This document shows, piece by piece, positions 18,109-25,595 of a stretch of 64,000 nucleotides of DNA (positions are counted from its first letter, which is position 1; every line of letters begins with the position of its first letter). The stretch comes from Winogradskyella sp. UBA3174. GTDB taxonomy: Bacteria; Bacteroidota; Bacteroidia; Flavobacteriales; Flavobacteriaceae. The DNA lies in NCBI RefSeq assembly GCF_002364335.1, contig NZ_DEXW01000061.1, positions 9,160 to 73,159 of the forward strand. Direction: 5' to 3'. The notes below the pieces were generated by a model. It was not told the DNA's origin and did not search any database. It worked only from the letters and a program-made list of their open reading frames with translations. A program made the position numbers and the translations under genes.

Positions 18109-19506
18109 ATGAGTTCACAGATTTATAATGATACTATTGTAGCATTGGCTACACCTTCTGGTAATGGTGCTATAGCTATAATCCGCTTATCTGGGGAAAA
18201 CGCTATTAGTATTGCTGAAACGCAATTTAAGTCTATTTCTGGTAAACAACTCAATAAACAGTCTACTCACACAATACATTTAGGACATATTGTTGATGGC
18301 AAAAGAACTATAGATGAGGTTTTAGTTTCAATTTTTAAAAACCCTAATTCTTATACTGGCGAAAATGTAGTTGAAATATCTTGCCATGGCTCTTTATATA
18401 TACAACAAGAAATTATTCAATTGTTTTTACAGAAGGGTTGCAGAATGGCTAGCGCAGGTGAGTTTACGTTACGTGCATTTTTAAATGGTAAGTTAGACTT
18501 AAGTCAGGCAGAAGCTGTAGCTGATTTAATAGCTAGTGATAATGAAGCATCGCATCAAATAGCGATGCAACAAATGCGTGGAGGTTTTTCTTCCGAAATT
18601 TCTAAGCTTCGCGAAGAACTACTAAATTTTGCGTCGTTAATTGAATTAGAACTTGACTTTGCAGAAGAAGACGTAGAGTTTGCAGATAGAACGCAATTTA
18701 AAGAACTAATAGTGCGTATTAATTTTGTTTTGAAACGCTTAATAGATTCTTTTGCGGTTGGGAATGTTATTAAAAATGGAATTCCGGTAGCAATTGTAGG
18801 AGAACCTAATGTTGGAAAGTCGACATTGTTAAATGCTTTATTAAATGAAGACAGAGCCATAGTTTCAGAAATTGCCGGAACAACAAGAGATACCATTGAA
18901 GACGAAATTTCAATAGGTGGTATTGGTTTTAGATTTATAGATACAGCAGGAATTAGAGAAACCGAAGATGTCGTTGAAAGTATCGGTATAAAAAAAACTT
19001 TTGAAAAAATTGAGCAGTCTCAAGTAGTAATTTATTTGTTTGATAGTGGTGCTAGTATAAATAATTTGAATGCTGTAAAACTTGAAATTGAAAAGATTAA
19101 AAATAAACATCCACAAAAAAGATTATTGATTATTGCAAATAAGATTGATCAGTTAGACGATATCCAATTAGCAAAAATGAATACTGAAATCGAAGGTATT
19201 CATTTATTATCCGCGAAGTCTGGTTTTGGTGTAGAACAATTAACTGATTCACTTCTTAACTTAATAAACACTGGAGCACTTAAAAATAACGAGACTATAG
19301 TCACTAACTCTCGTCATTATGATGCGCTATTAAAAGCTTTTGAAGAAGTTCAGAAAGTACAACATGGATTAGAGACAGGCCTTTCTGGTGATTTATTAGC
19401 TATTGATATTCGTCAAGCCTTATATCACTTCGGTGAGATTACTGGTGAAATTACTAATGATGATTTACTTGGTAATATTTTTGCTAATTTCTGTATTGGC
19501 AAATAG
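18109..19506 (+). CDS. mnmE: tRNA uridine-5-carboxymethylaminomethyl modification GTPase
   Basis: With MnmG, MnmE modifies the wobble uridine of several tRNAs. The 465-residue protein has the N-terminal folate-binding domain (DTIVALATPSGNGAIAIIR), a helical region, and an embedded G domain with G1 GEPNVGKSTLL, G2/G3 GTTRDTIEDE and DTAGIRETED, and G4 NKID. It ends FANFCIGK, the C-I-G-K tail that carries the catalytic Cys. The length is normal and there is no frameshift. It is convergent with the YdjM-like gene 40 bases away. Confidence 0.97.
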   Translation: MSSQIYNDTIVALATPSGNGAIAIIRLSGENAISIAETQFKSISGKQLNKQSTHTIHLGHIVDGKRTIDEVLVSIFKNPNSYTGENVVEISCHGSLYIQQEIIQLFLQKGCRMASAGEFTLRAFLNGKLDLSQAEAVADLIASDNEASHQIAMQQMRGGFSSEISKLREELLNFASLIELELDFAEEDVEFADRTQFKELIVRINFVLKRLIDSFAVGNVIKNGIPVAIVGEPNVGKSTLLNALLNEDRAIVSEIAGTTRDTIEDEISIGGIGFRFIDTAGIRETEDVVESIGIKKTFEKIEQSQVVIYLFDSGASINNLNAVKLEIEKIKNKHPQKRLLIIANKIDQLDDIQLAKMNTEIEGIHLLSAKSGFGVEQLTDSLLNLINTGALKNNETIVTNSRHYDALLKAFEEVQKVQHGLETGLSGDLLAIDIRQALYHFGEITGEITNDDLLGNIFANFCIGK

Positions 19507-19546
19507 CACGCTAAAGTATATTAAACTTTATGTATCGGAAAGTAAC

Positions 19547-20545
19547 TTAATTTCCCTTTATTCTCTCCCACAAACTAAACATCAATTTTTTAGCATCACG
19601 TGGCGTTTTCTTTTGTTCTGTAAAAGTCACCTGTCCTGAAGCATCGACGTTAATTTCATATTTAAACACAAATTCTTGAGATTGTGATTCTAGATTCAAT
19701 AAGCCAAAACGTAAATCATTATAGTATAATTTATCGTCTGTTTTGGTAATGGTGTACCAACCTTCAGAAATCCCAATCATTCGTTTCACTTTTTTATTTC
19801 CGATGAGACTTCCTAGCAATTTGTGATTTTTAGGATAGGTTTCAAACGTTATATTTTGGGTATCAAAGAAGGAATAATTTGCCAATAGATAAGCATCTTT
19901 AGTTTTAATATTTGCGCTCCATAAAACCGTATTTAGTGGAGATGGTCTCGTATCTATTTGCTCATAAGCGATATTTTGGGTTTTTAAAGCGTTTTCAAAC
20001 TTAGTAAATGCAAAGCTTTTTAATATAAAGGTTAAGGCTAAATAAGCTGTGCTTAATGTTAATCCAAGCTTATTGTAATAACGTCGTTTGTCTGAAGTTC
20101 TTTTTTGAAACATCGCTAAAATCAGAAACACTAAAAATGGTAAAGTATATAGAGGATCTACAACGAAGATGGTTTTAAATGCCAATCTTAAATCTAACGG
20201 CCAAAACAGTTGGGTTCCCCAAGTGGTATGTGCATCTAAAATAGGATGTGTTACAAAAGCCCAGAAAAATAGCCAAGACCAATCTTTAAAAACTTTATGT
20301 TTTTCATATCTGGAGACTAACCAACCAAAGACTGGAGCAAAAAGAAGAGAAAACATTATGGAGTGGGTAAAGCCACGATGAATCGCTAAAGCAGAAACCG
20401 TGTCTGTAAAATACGAAGCAAAAATATCTAAATCTGGTATTGTACCTGCAATAGCACCATATAACATGGCTTTGTTACCTACTTTTTTGCCTAAAATAAC
20501 TTCGCCAACCGCAGCGCCTAATACGATTTGTGTGAGTGAATCCAT
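19547..20545 (-). CDS. YdjM/DUF457-type integral membrane metal-dependent hydrolase
   Basis: The 332-residue protein begins MDSLTQIVLGAAVGEVILG and continues with GTIPDLDIFASYF and IHRGFTHSIMF, the conserved Asp and His motifs of the DUF457 (YdjM) family. HPILDAHTTWGTQLFWPL follows, with another His/Asp group. About four membrane segments span the first 180 residues and a beta-rich soluble domain forms the rest. The family is annotated as an inner-membrane metal-dependent hydrolase of unknown substrate. Confidence 0.88.
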   Translation of the reverse strand: MDSLTQIVLGAAVGEVILGKKVGNKAMLYGAIAGTIPDLDIFASYFTDTVSALAIHRGFTHSIMFSLLFAPVFGWLVSRYEKHKVFKDWSWLFFWAFVTHPILDAHTTWGTQLFWPLDLRLAFKTIFVVDPLYTLPFLVFLILAMFQKRTSDKRRYYNKLGLTLSTAYLALTFILKSFAFTKFENALKTQNIAYEQIDTRPSPLNTVLWSANIKTKDAYLLANYSFFDTQNITFETYPKNHKLLGSLIGNKKVKRMIGISEGWYTITKTDDKLYYNDLRFGLLNLESQSQEFVFKYEINVDASGQVTFTEQKKTPRDAKKLMFSLWERIKGN

Positions 20546-20782
20546 AATACATACAAAAATAGCCTTTGAAAACTAAAGGTCTAAAGTTTATGTTAAGCAA
20601 ATTTATATTTTTAAAAAAAATCTAAAACTTGTAATGATAATAAAATCTTGTTTTTATGGCGTTTACTAAAGAATAGATAGATGGTCTTCAATAGAGCAGA
20701 TCTATTGATTAGATAACTAACATTTGTCATGTTTTTTTATAATTAGTAGCTGTAATTTTATACCATTAAATTAAAACAAATT

Positions 20783-20929
20783 ATGATTGTCAATAAATTT
20801 ATATCTTTAGTGTACGATTGGACAATGGGTGTTGTAATGATTGGAATATTCGCTTTAGTTTGCATCATTTTAATTGGTATAATTATTAATTTAATGAATA
20901 GTGAGAATAAAAAAAATGATACTGAATAG
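20783..20929 (+). CDS. Small single-pass membrane protein, 48 residues
   Basis: The frame runs from ATG at 20783 to TAG at 20929. It encodes a short N-terminus (MIVNKFISLVYDWTMG), one hydrophobic segment of about 20 residues (VVMIGIFALVCIILIGIIIN) and a polar tail (LMNSENKKNDTE). The start follows an A-rich run (AAATTAAAACAAATT). The amphipathic charge pattern and the clean start favour a real gene. It lies 104 bases upstream of the DUF4870 gene on the same strand. No function is assignable. Confidence 0.6.
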   Translation: MIVNKFISLVYDWTMGVVMIGIFALVCIILIGIIINLMNSENKKNDTE

Positions 20930-20982
20930 TCATAAAAAAGTGAAATTATTTTTTCTTTAACAAAGAATATTTTGATTATTCT

Positions 20983-21007
20983 GTAACTTTTTTGTGACGT
21001 ATGCGTC
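20983..21007 (+). promoter_or_regulatory. Candidate ECF-sigma promoter (GTAAC-N16-CGTC) of the DUF4870 gene
   Basis: GTAAC at 20983-20987 and CGTC at 21004-21007 are separated by exactly 16 bases, the layout typical of extracytoplasmic-function sigma promoters. The predicted start is about 20 bases upstream of the ATG at 21033. The match is by motif only. Confidence 0.5.
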
Positions 21008-21032
21008 CTATAAGTATAAACATAAAATAATA

Positions 21033-21395
21033 ATGGAATCTAATTACCACACACTTAAACGTACAGATAATCAATTATTAGTAATTACGCATCTCTCGCA
21101 ATTATTAACTTATGTTACTGGTTTTGGTGGGTTTATAGTGCCTTTAGTTATTTGGGCGACACAAAAAGATAGAGTAGACCAAATGGATACTCATGGTAAG
21201 GCGATTCTTAATTTTCAAATAAGTATCATTATATACTCTATTTTAAGTATCCCTTTAATTCTTGTTTTTGGATTAGGGTTTTTAATCTTAATATTAGTAG
21301 GAATATTGGCTTTTGTTATGCCAATTATAAATGCAATTAAAGCTAGTAATGGTGAATTACCAAGCTATCCATTATCTCTTAATTTTGTTAGTTAG
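21033..21395 (+). CDS. DUF4870 family membrane protein
   Basis: The 120-residue protein begins MESNYHTLKRTDNQLLVITHLSQLLTYVTG. It has the DUF4870 pattern: a first segment ending GGFIVPLVIWATQKDR, the polar signature HGKAILNFQISI, then one or two further membrane segments ending in a short tail. An in-frame GTG at 20994 lies inside the ECF-type promoter, so the ATG at 21033 is the better start. Members are small inner-membrane proteins, often in stress regulons, of unknown activity. A strong terminator follows 22 bases after the stop. Confidence 0.88.
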   Translation: MESNYHTLKRTDNQLLVITHLSQLLTYVTGFGGFIVPLVIWATQKDRVDQMDTHGKAILNFQISIIIYSILSIPLILVFGLGFLILILVGILAFVMPIINAIKASNGELPSYPLSLNFVS

Positions 21396-21415
21396 TATTA
21401 AAGAAATGGAATAAA

Positions 21416-21443
21416 AAGACCCATTTGTTGATGGGTCTTTTTT
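21416..21443 (+). terminator. Rho-independent terminator after the DUF4870 gene
   Basis: A GACCCAT/ATGGGTC stem (21418-21424 and 21431-21437) with loop TTGTTG is followed by six T. The A run before it could also serve the minus strand. Confidence 0.9.
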
Positions 21444-21466
21444 GTGTAAATTATCTAAATTTTATA

Positions 21467-21499
21467 CAAAAAAAAGCCTCAATTAAGAGGCTTTTTTTT
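21467..21499 (-). terminator. Terminator of the DEAD-box helicase gene
   Basis: An AGCCTC/GAGGCT stem (21475-21480 and 21487-21492) with loop AATTAA is flanked by A and T runs on both sides. It sits 10 bases beyond the helicase stop on the minus strand and could work in both directions. Confidence 0.88.
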
Positions 21500-21508
21500 A
21501 ATTCTATA

Positions 21509-23428
21509 TTAATCTCTTCTGCGAGAACGTCTTGGTCTTTCTGAAGAACCACTACTTTCAGTAGAGCTTCTATCTCCGCGCGAATCGCTAGATCTTCTAT
21601 CGCTTCTATTACTAGAATCAGAAGAACGTCTATCGCTTCTGTTTCCAGAACCAGAACCAGAAGAACGTCTATCAGTAGAATCACTAGATCTTCTATCTCC
21701 TCTGTCACTAGAGCGTCTATCACCTCTTGGTTTATCATCGCGTCTACGACCTCCACCACCAGAGCGTCTGTCATTTCCTCCACGTCCTCTGTCTCGTCTT
21801 CCGCCACCGCTTCTGCCTTTGTCTTCGCTGACTTCAACATTTACAAAACGACCTTCATATTTAAAGTCTGTAAAAAATGCTATTACTTTTTCTTGTAATG
21901 CTTTTTCGGTATTAAAGAAAGAGAAACTTTCCTTAACATCTACTTTAAATACATCATCACGTCCAAGGTCTAACTGTTCTTTTAAGAAATCTTTCATTCT
22001 CATCCAATCAAAACCATCTTTGCTACCTACATTGATAAAGTAACGTGAATCATTAGATTGTTTTCCGTAATCGCGACCACTATCTCTGTCAGAATCTCTA
22101 GACTGTACAGATCCTAAATCTTTAGATTTTTGGTAATAATTAAAGAAGCGGTTAAATTCTACCGAAAAGAATTTTTTGATTAAATCGTCTTTTTCAGTGT
22201 CTGCGAATAATTCATTAATGCTATCTAGATACTTATCAATCTCGTTATTTGTTTCAGTGGTATGAATTTTATTAGCTAAAGACATTAACTGTACTTCTAC
22301 AATAGCCATTCCTGAAGGAATTTCCTTCTTTTCGAATTGCTTTTTAATGATACGCTCTATGCTCTTTATCTTTCTAACTTCACTTTTAGAAACGATAACC
22401 ATTGAGATACCAGTTTTACCAGCACGTCCTGTACGACCAGATCTGTGCGTATAGATTTCAGGCTCATCAGGTAATTGATAGTTAATAACGTGTGTAATGT
22501 CATCTACATCTATACCACGAGCAGCAACATCTGTTGCAACTAACATTTGTATTTGTCTGTTTCTGAAGGATTTCATTACTAAATCACGTTGATTTTGACT
22601 TAAATCTCCATGTAAAGCTCCTGCTGAGTAACCATCTTCAATTAAAAGTTCGGCTACTTTTTGAGTATCGCGTTTTGTTCTACAGAAAATCACAGAGAAA
22701 ATATCTGGATTAGCATCTGCTAAACGTTTTAAAGCTTGGTAACGATCTCTTGCGTTTACTAAATAGTATTCGTGTGAGACGTTATTTGTACTTTCATTTT
22801 TGTTACCTACTGTAATTTCAATAGGGTCAAGCATAAATTTTTTAGCAATAGTTGCAACCTCTCTAGGCATTGTTGCAGAGAATAGCCATGTGTTTTTATC
22901 GTCGGGTGTATGAGAAAGGATATCAGTAATATCTTCTTTGAATCCCATATTTAGCATTTCATCTGCCTCATCTAAAACGCTATACTGTATTTTAGAAATA
23001 TCAACCATTTTTCGGCTAATCATATCTTTCATACGACCTGGAGTTGCTACAATAATTTGTGCCCCACGTTTTACTTCTCTTGCTTGGTCACTAATACTTG
23101 CACCACCATAAATAGCAGTAACGTTTAAACCTTTACAGTATTTACCGTAAAGTTTAAGTTCATTAGTTATTTGTAAACAAAGCTCGCGAGTAGGAGATAA
23201 GATTAAACCTTGTGTGGTTCTACTGTTTACATCTATTTTTTGCAACATCGGAAATCCGAAAGCTGCTGTTTTACCAGTACCAGTTTGCGCCAAAGCCACT
23301 AAGTCTTTATCTTCTTCTAATAAAATTGGAATTGCTTTTTCTTGGACTTCACTTGGTTTTTCAAAACCTAAATCTGTAATAGCTTTGAGAAGGTCTTCAT
23401 TTAGACCTAGTTCTTGGAATGTGCTCAT
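21509..23428 (-). CDS. DEAD-box ATP-dependent RNA helicase with DbpA-type RNA-binding domain and RS/RGG-like tail
   Basis: The 639-residue protein has a full helicase core: Q motif (FEKPSEVQEKAIP), Walker A AQTGTGKTAA, VLDEADEMLNMGF, SAT in LFSATMPRE, and HRSGRTGRAGKTG. A DbpA-like RNA-binding domain (ISVGS-like RYFINVGSKDGFDWMRMKDF onward) covers about residues 468-550. The last 85 residues are a low-complexity tail of Asp, Arg, Ser and Gly repeats (DRRSSDS units) that probably binds RNA or drives condensation. CsdA/DeaD relatives unwind structured RNA in ribosome assembly and cold. The gene has its own promoter, a long leader and a terminator. Confidence 0.93.
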   Translation of the reverse strand: MSTFQELGLNEDLLKAITDLGFEKPSEVQEKAIPILLEEDKDLVALAQTGTGKTAAFGFPMLQKIDVNSRTTQGLILSPTRELCLQITNELKLYGKYCKGLNVTAIYGGASISDQAREVKRGAQIIVATPGRMKDMISRKMVDISKIQYSVLDEADEMLNMGFKEDITDILSHTPDDKNTWLFSATMPREVATIAKKFMLDPIEITVGNKNESTNNVSHEYYLVNARDRYQALKRLADANPDIFSVIFCRTKRDTQKVAELLIEDGYSAGALHGDLSQNQRDLVMKSFRNRQIQMLVATDVAARGIDVDDITHVINYQLPDEPEIYTHRSGRTGRAGKTGISMVIVSKSEVRKIKSIERIIKKQFEKKEIPSGMAIVEVQLMSLANKIHTTETNNEIDKYLDSINELFADTEKDDLIKKFFSVEFNRFFNYYQKSKDLGSVQSRDSDRDSGRDYGKQSNDSRYFINVGSKDGFDWMRMKDFLKEQLDLGRDDVFKVDVKESFSFFNTEKALQEKVIAFFTDFKYEGRFVNVEVSEDKGRSGGGRRDRGRGGNDRRSGGGGRRRDDKPRGDRRSSDRGDRRSSDSTDRRSSGSGSGNRSDRRSSDSSNRSDRRSSDSRGDRSSTESSGSSERPRRSRRRD

Positions 23429-23561
23429 TGTTGAGTGTTATGTATTCGATTATTTTCTGTTGGTGTTACAAAAGAAGCGAATCGACATACTAAACACTTA
23501 AACTTCTAGGTAACACATCCTCACTCTGAGGAATTTAAAAACTCATAAAACGAATTTTTTC
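23429..23561 (-). promoter_or_regulatory. Long structured 5' leader of the DEAD-box helicase mRNA
   Basis: About 130 bases separate the predicted transcription start from the ATG. They contain a hairpin (TCCTCA/TGAGGA, 23518-23532) and a 7-base inverted repeat (GTGTTAC at 23463-23469, GTAACAC at 23510-23516) that could bracket a 40-base loop. Long leaders are common in cold-shock helicase mRNAs. No known riboswitch is recognised. Confidence 0.4.
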
Positions 23562-23567
23562 AAGTTG

Positions 23568-23575
23568 CAAAGGTA
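23568..23575 (-). promoter_or_regulatory. -7 box of the DEAD-box helicase promoter
   Basis: The minus strand reads TACCTTTG followed by C, identical to the uvrA box. It lies 140 bases upstream of the ATG. Confidence 0.6.
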
Positions 23576-23727
23576 TGGTATTTATTTGGATAATTAGATT
23601 TTATTAAAATCGTCTAGTATACTTACTATTTTAAGATGTATTTGATGAGTAGGTTTTTTTAATAATGTTTACTTATTTTCAGTATTTAATTCTACTATTC
23701 AGTAAAGATTTTTATGGAAGAATAATA

Positions 23728-24474
23728 TTATTCACCTCCTTCATCCATAGTATGGTATACATTCTGTACATCATCATCTTCTTCAAGTTTTTCTAGAAGT
23801 TTTTCTACATCTTCAGCTTGCTCTGGTGTTATTTTATTTGTGACTTGTGGTATACGCTCAAAGCCAGAAGAGATAATTTCTAAGTTGTTTTCTTCTAAAT
23901 AAGACTGTATGTTCCCAAAGCTTTCAAAGGGTGCATAAATCATTACGCTCATTTGTTCTTCTCCGTTTTCATCTTCGTCTGTATCTTCAAAAATTTCTTC
24001 GGCACCAAAATCTATGAGCTCTAACTCTAGTTCTTCTAAATCTAAATCGTCTCCTATAATTTTAAAATTACAAGTATGGTCAAACATAAAAACAACTGAG
24101 CCAGAGGTGCCTAAACTTCCGTCTGTCTTGTTAAAGTAAGAGCGTACATTAGCAACTGTACGTGTATTGTTATCTGTTGCTGTTTCAATAAGTACTGCGA
24201 TTCCATGTTGAGCATAACCTTCAAAAATCACTTCTTTATAATCTCCTTGACCTTTTTCACTTGCTTTTTTTATGGCACGCTCAACGTTATCTTTTGGCAT
24301 ATTTACAGATTTAGCATTCTGTATTACTGCTCTAAGACGTGAGTTACTGTTTGGGTCTGGGCCTCCTTCCTTAACAGCCATGACGATGTCTTTACCAATA
24401 CGAGTAAAAGCTTTACTCATGGCAGACCAACGTTTCATTTTTCTTGCTTTTCTAAATTCGAAAGCTCTTCCCAT
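23728..24474 (-). CDS. yebC: YebC/PmpR/TACO1 family protein
   Basis: The 248-residue protein begins MGRAFEFRKARKMKRWSAMSKAFTRIGKDI, the Bacteroidota variant of the YebC N-terminus. SVNMPKDNVERAIKKA, IFEGYAQHGIAVLIETATDN and the acidic C-terminal TPEQAEDVEKLLEKLEEDDD follow. The family has been reported both as a transcription regulator and as a translation factor that helps ribosomes through proline stretches. The short form found in bacteria with two paralogues is not this one. It is cytosolic and transcribed alone. Confidence 0.93.
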   Translation of the reverse strand: MGRAFEFRKARKMKRWSAMSKAFTRIGKDIVMAVKEGGPDPNSNSRLRAVIQNAKSVNMPKDNVERAIKKASEKGQGDYKEVIFEGYAQHGIAVLIETATDNNTRTVANVRSYFNKTDGSLGTSGSVVFMFDHTCNFKIIGDDLDLEELELELIDFGAEEIFEDTDEDENGEEQMSVMIYAPFESFGNIQSYLEENNLEIISSGFERIPQVTNKITPEQAEDVEKLLEKLEEDDDVQNVYHTMDEGGE

Positions 24475-24554
24475 AATTTTAAGTTAAAAGTTAATATGTA
24501 TTTTAAAGTGCCTAAAGTTAATATTTTGAAGACACTACAAATTTAAAAATTCTA

Positions 24555-25580
24555 TTAATCGTTCGGAATATGTTTGCTTAAAAATTTTTGATTCGTCGTA
24601 TTTAAGACATTAATAACAACTTGACGCTTTTTATTGAGTGCTGTGTTGGTATTATTATATTGCTTTACGCCTTTATTGAACTTAGAAATCATGGCATTAT
24701 AACCATCTATTTGCTCTTTGGTACGTTTACGCTCAGCTGTTTTTTCTATGGTTGCTTTGGTCTTTTCTAAATCTTCACTTAAGACTAAAAAATCAGTTAA
24801 TACTGGAACTTTATTTTCGGCCTCGTCAATAAAAAATTCAAATGCTTTTTTGGTTGCTATGGACAAAGATTTATCATTTTTGTAGTGCTCAATTGACTTT
24901 AAAACCTGTAAACCCTCTTTGGCGCTTTCGCTAAGGGCATTGGCATTTTGTTGAATAGCATTTGCGTCATTACTATTTAAAGCATCCATTAGATAAATTT
25001 CATTGATGTAAACCTTAAAATAGATGAGATACATGTTTTTGTAATAGCTAAAAACTTCGTTAGAAATCGACATATTTTTACTTAAATCGGTTTCACTTTC
25101 AACGATGTTTATTTTGTTTTTATTTGCAAATGCATAATAATTAACTTCGTATTCTTCTTGTATTTCCTCCATCCGTTTATCCGCTAATTCTTGTGCCATC
25201 ATATAAGCTTCCATGGCATCGTAAGATTGTTCTGCAACAGCTTTCATATCTATAATCTTGGCGTATTCATCGTTTAGTAGGTCTTTGTTAAATTGAAGTC
25301 GTTTTAAAAGCTGATTTTTAAATTCTACTCCATCAAAACCTGGTGCTTTTTTAATTTTTTCAATAGAGCGATCTAAAGTTTTCAGAAGGCTTTTTCGCTT
25401 ATTGTTTACGTTTCTATCACTTTTTCCATGTGCAATAGCTTTGGTGTATGTCCACATTTTTTTGGTAATCCCTTCTTGTTGCTCGCTTACAAATTCTAAA
25501 TAGTCTAAAGCGGTGTCAAACTTTTGAGCAGATAATGAAACTGTAAATAGAAAAATGCAGATAGTAATAATTTTTCTCAT
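24555..25580 (-). CDS. Exported helical protein, LIC11966-type surface protein
   Basis: The 341-residue protein has a signal peptide (MRKIITICIFLFTVSLSAQ). The rest is almost wholly helical and charged, with coiled-coil stretches (VLTDFLVLSEDLEKTKATIEKTAERKR). The N-terminal DTALDYLEFVSEQQEGITKKMWTY resembles the family annotated as LIC11966 surface protein. This family name is from memory and is the weakest part of the call. It follows the Prc-like protease gene by 15 bases on the same strand, so the two are probably co-transcribed. Confidence 0.65.
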   Translation of the reverse strand: MRKIITICIFLFTVSLSAQKFDTALDYLEFVSEQQEGITKKMWTYTKAIAHGKSDRNVNNKRKSLLKTLDRSIEKIKKAPGFDGVEFKNQLLKRLQFNKDLLNDEYAKIIDMKAVAEQSYDAMEAYMMAQELADKRMEEIQEEYEVNYYAFANKNKINIVESETDLSKNMSISNEVFSYYKNMYLIYFKVYINEIYLMDALNSNDANAIQQNANALSESAKEGLQVLKSIEHYKNDKSLSIATKKAFEFFIDEAENKVPVLTDFLVLSEDLEKTKATIEKTAERKRTKEQIDGYNAMISKFNKGVKQYNNTNTALNKKRQVVINVLNTTNQKFLSKHIPND

Positions 25581-25595
25581 AAGTAGTATGTGTTC

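Noticed and set aside
21451..21840. Acidic 129-codon frame on the minus strand rich in Val, Asp, Glu, Ile and Leu
   Set aside because: It is an out-of-frame shadow of the repetitive DRRSSDS-coding tail of the DEAD-box helicase; the repeated codons create an artificial open frame.
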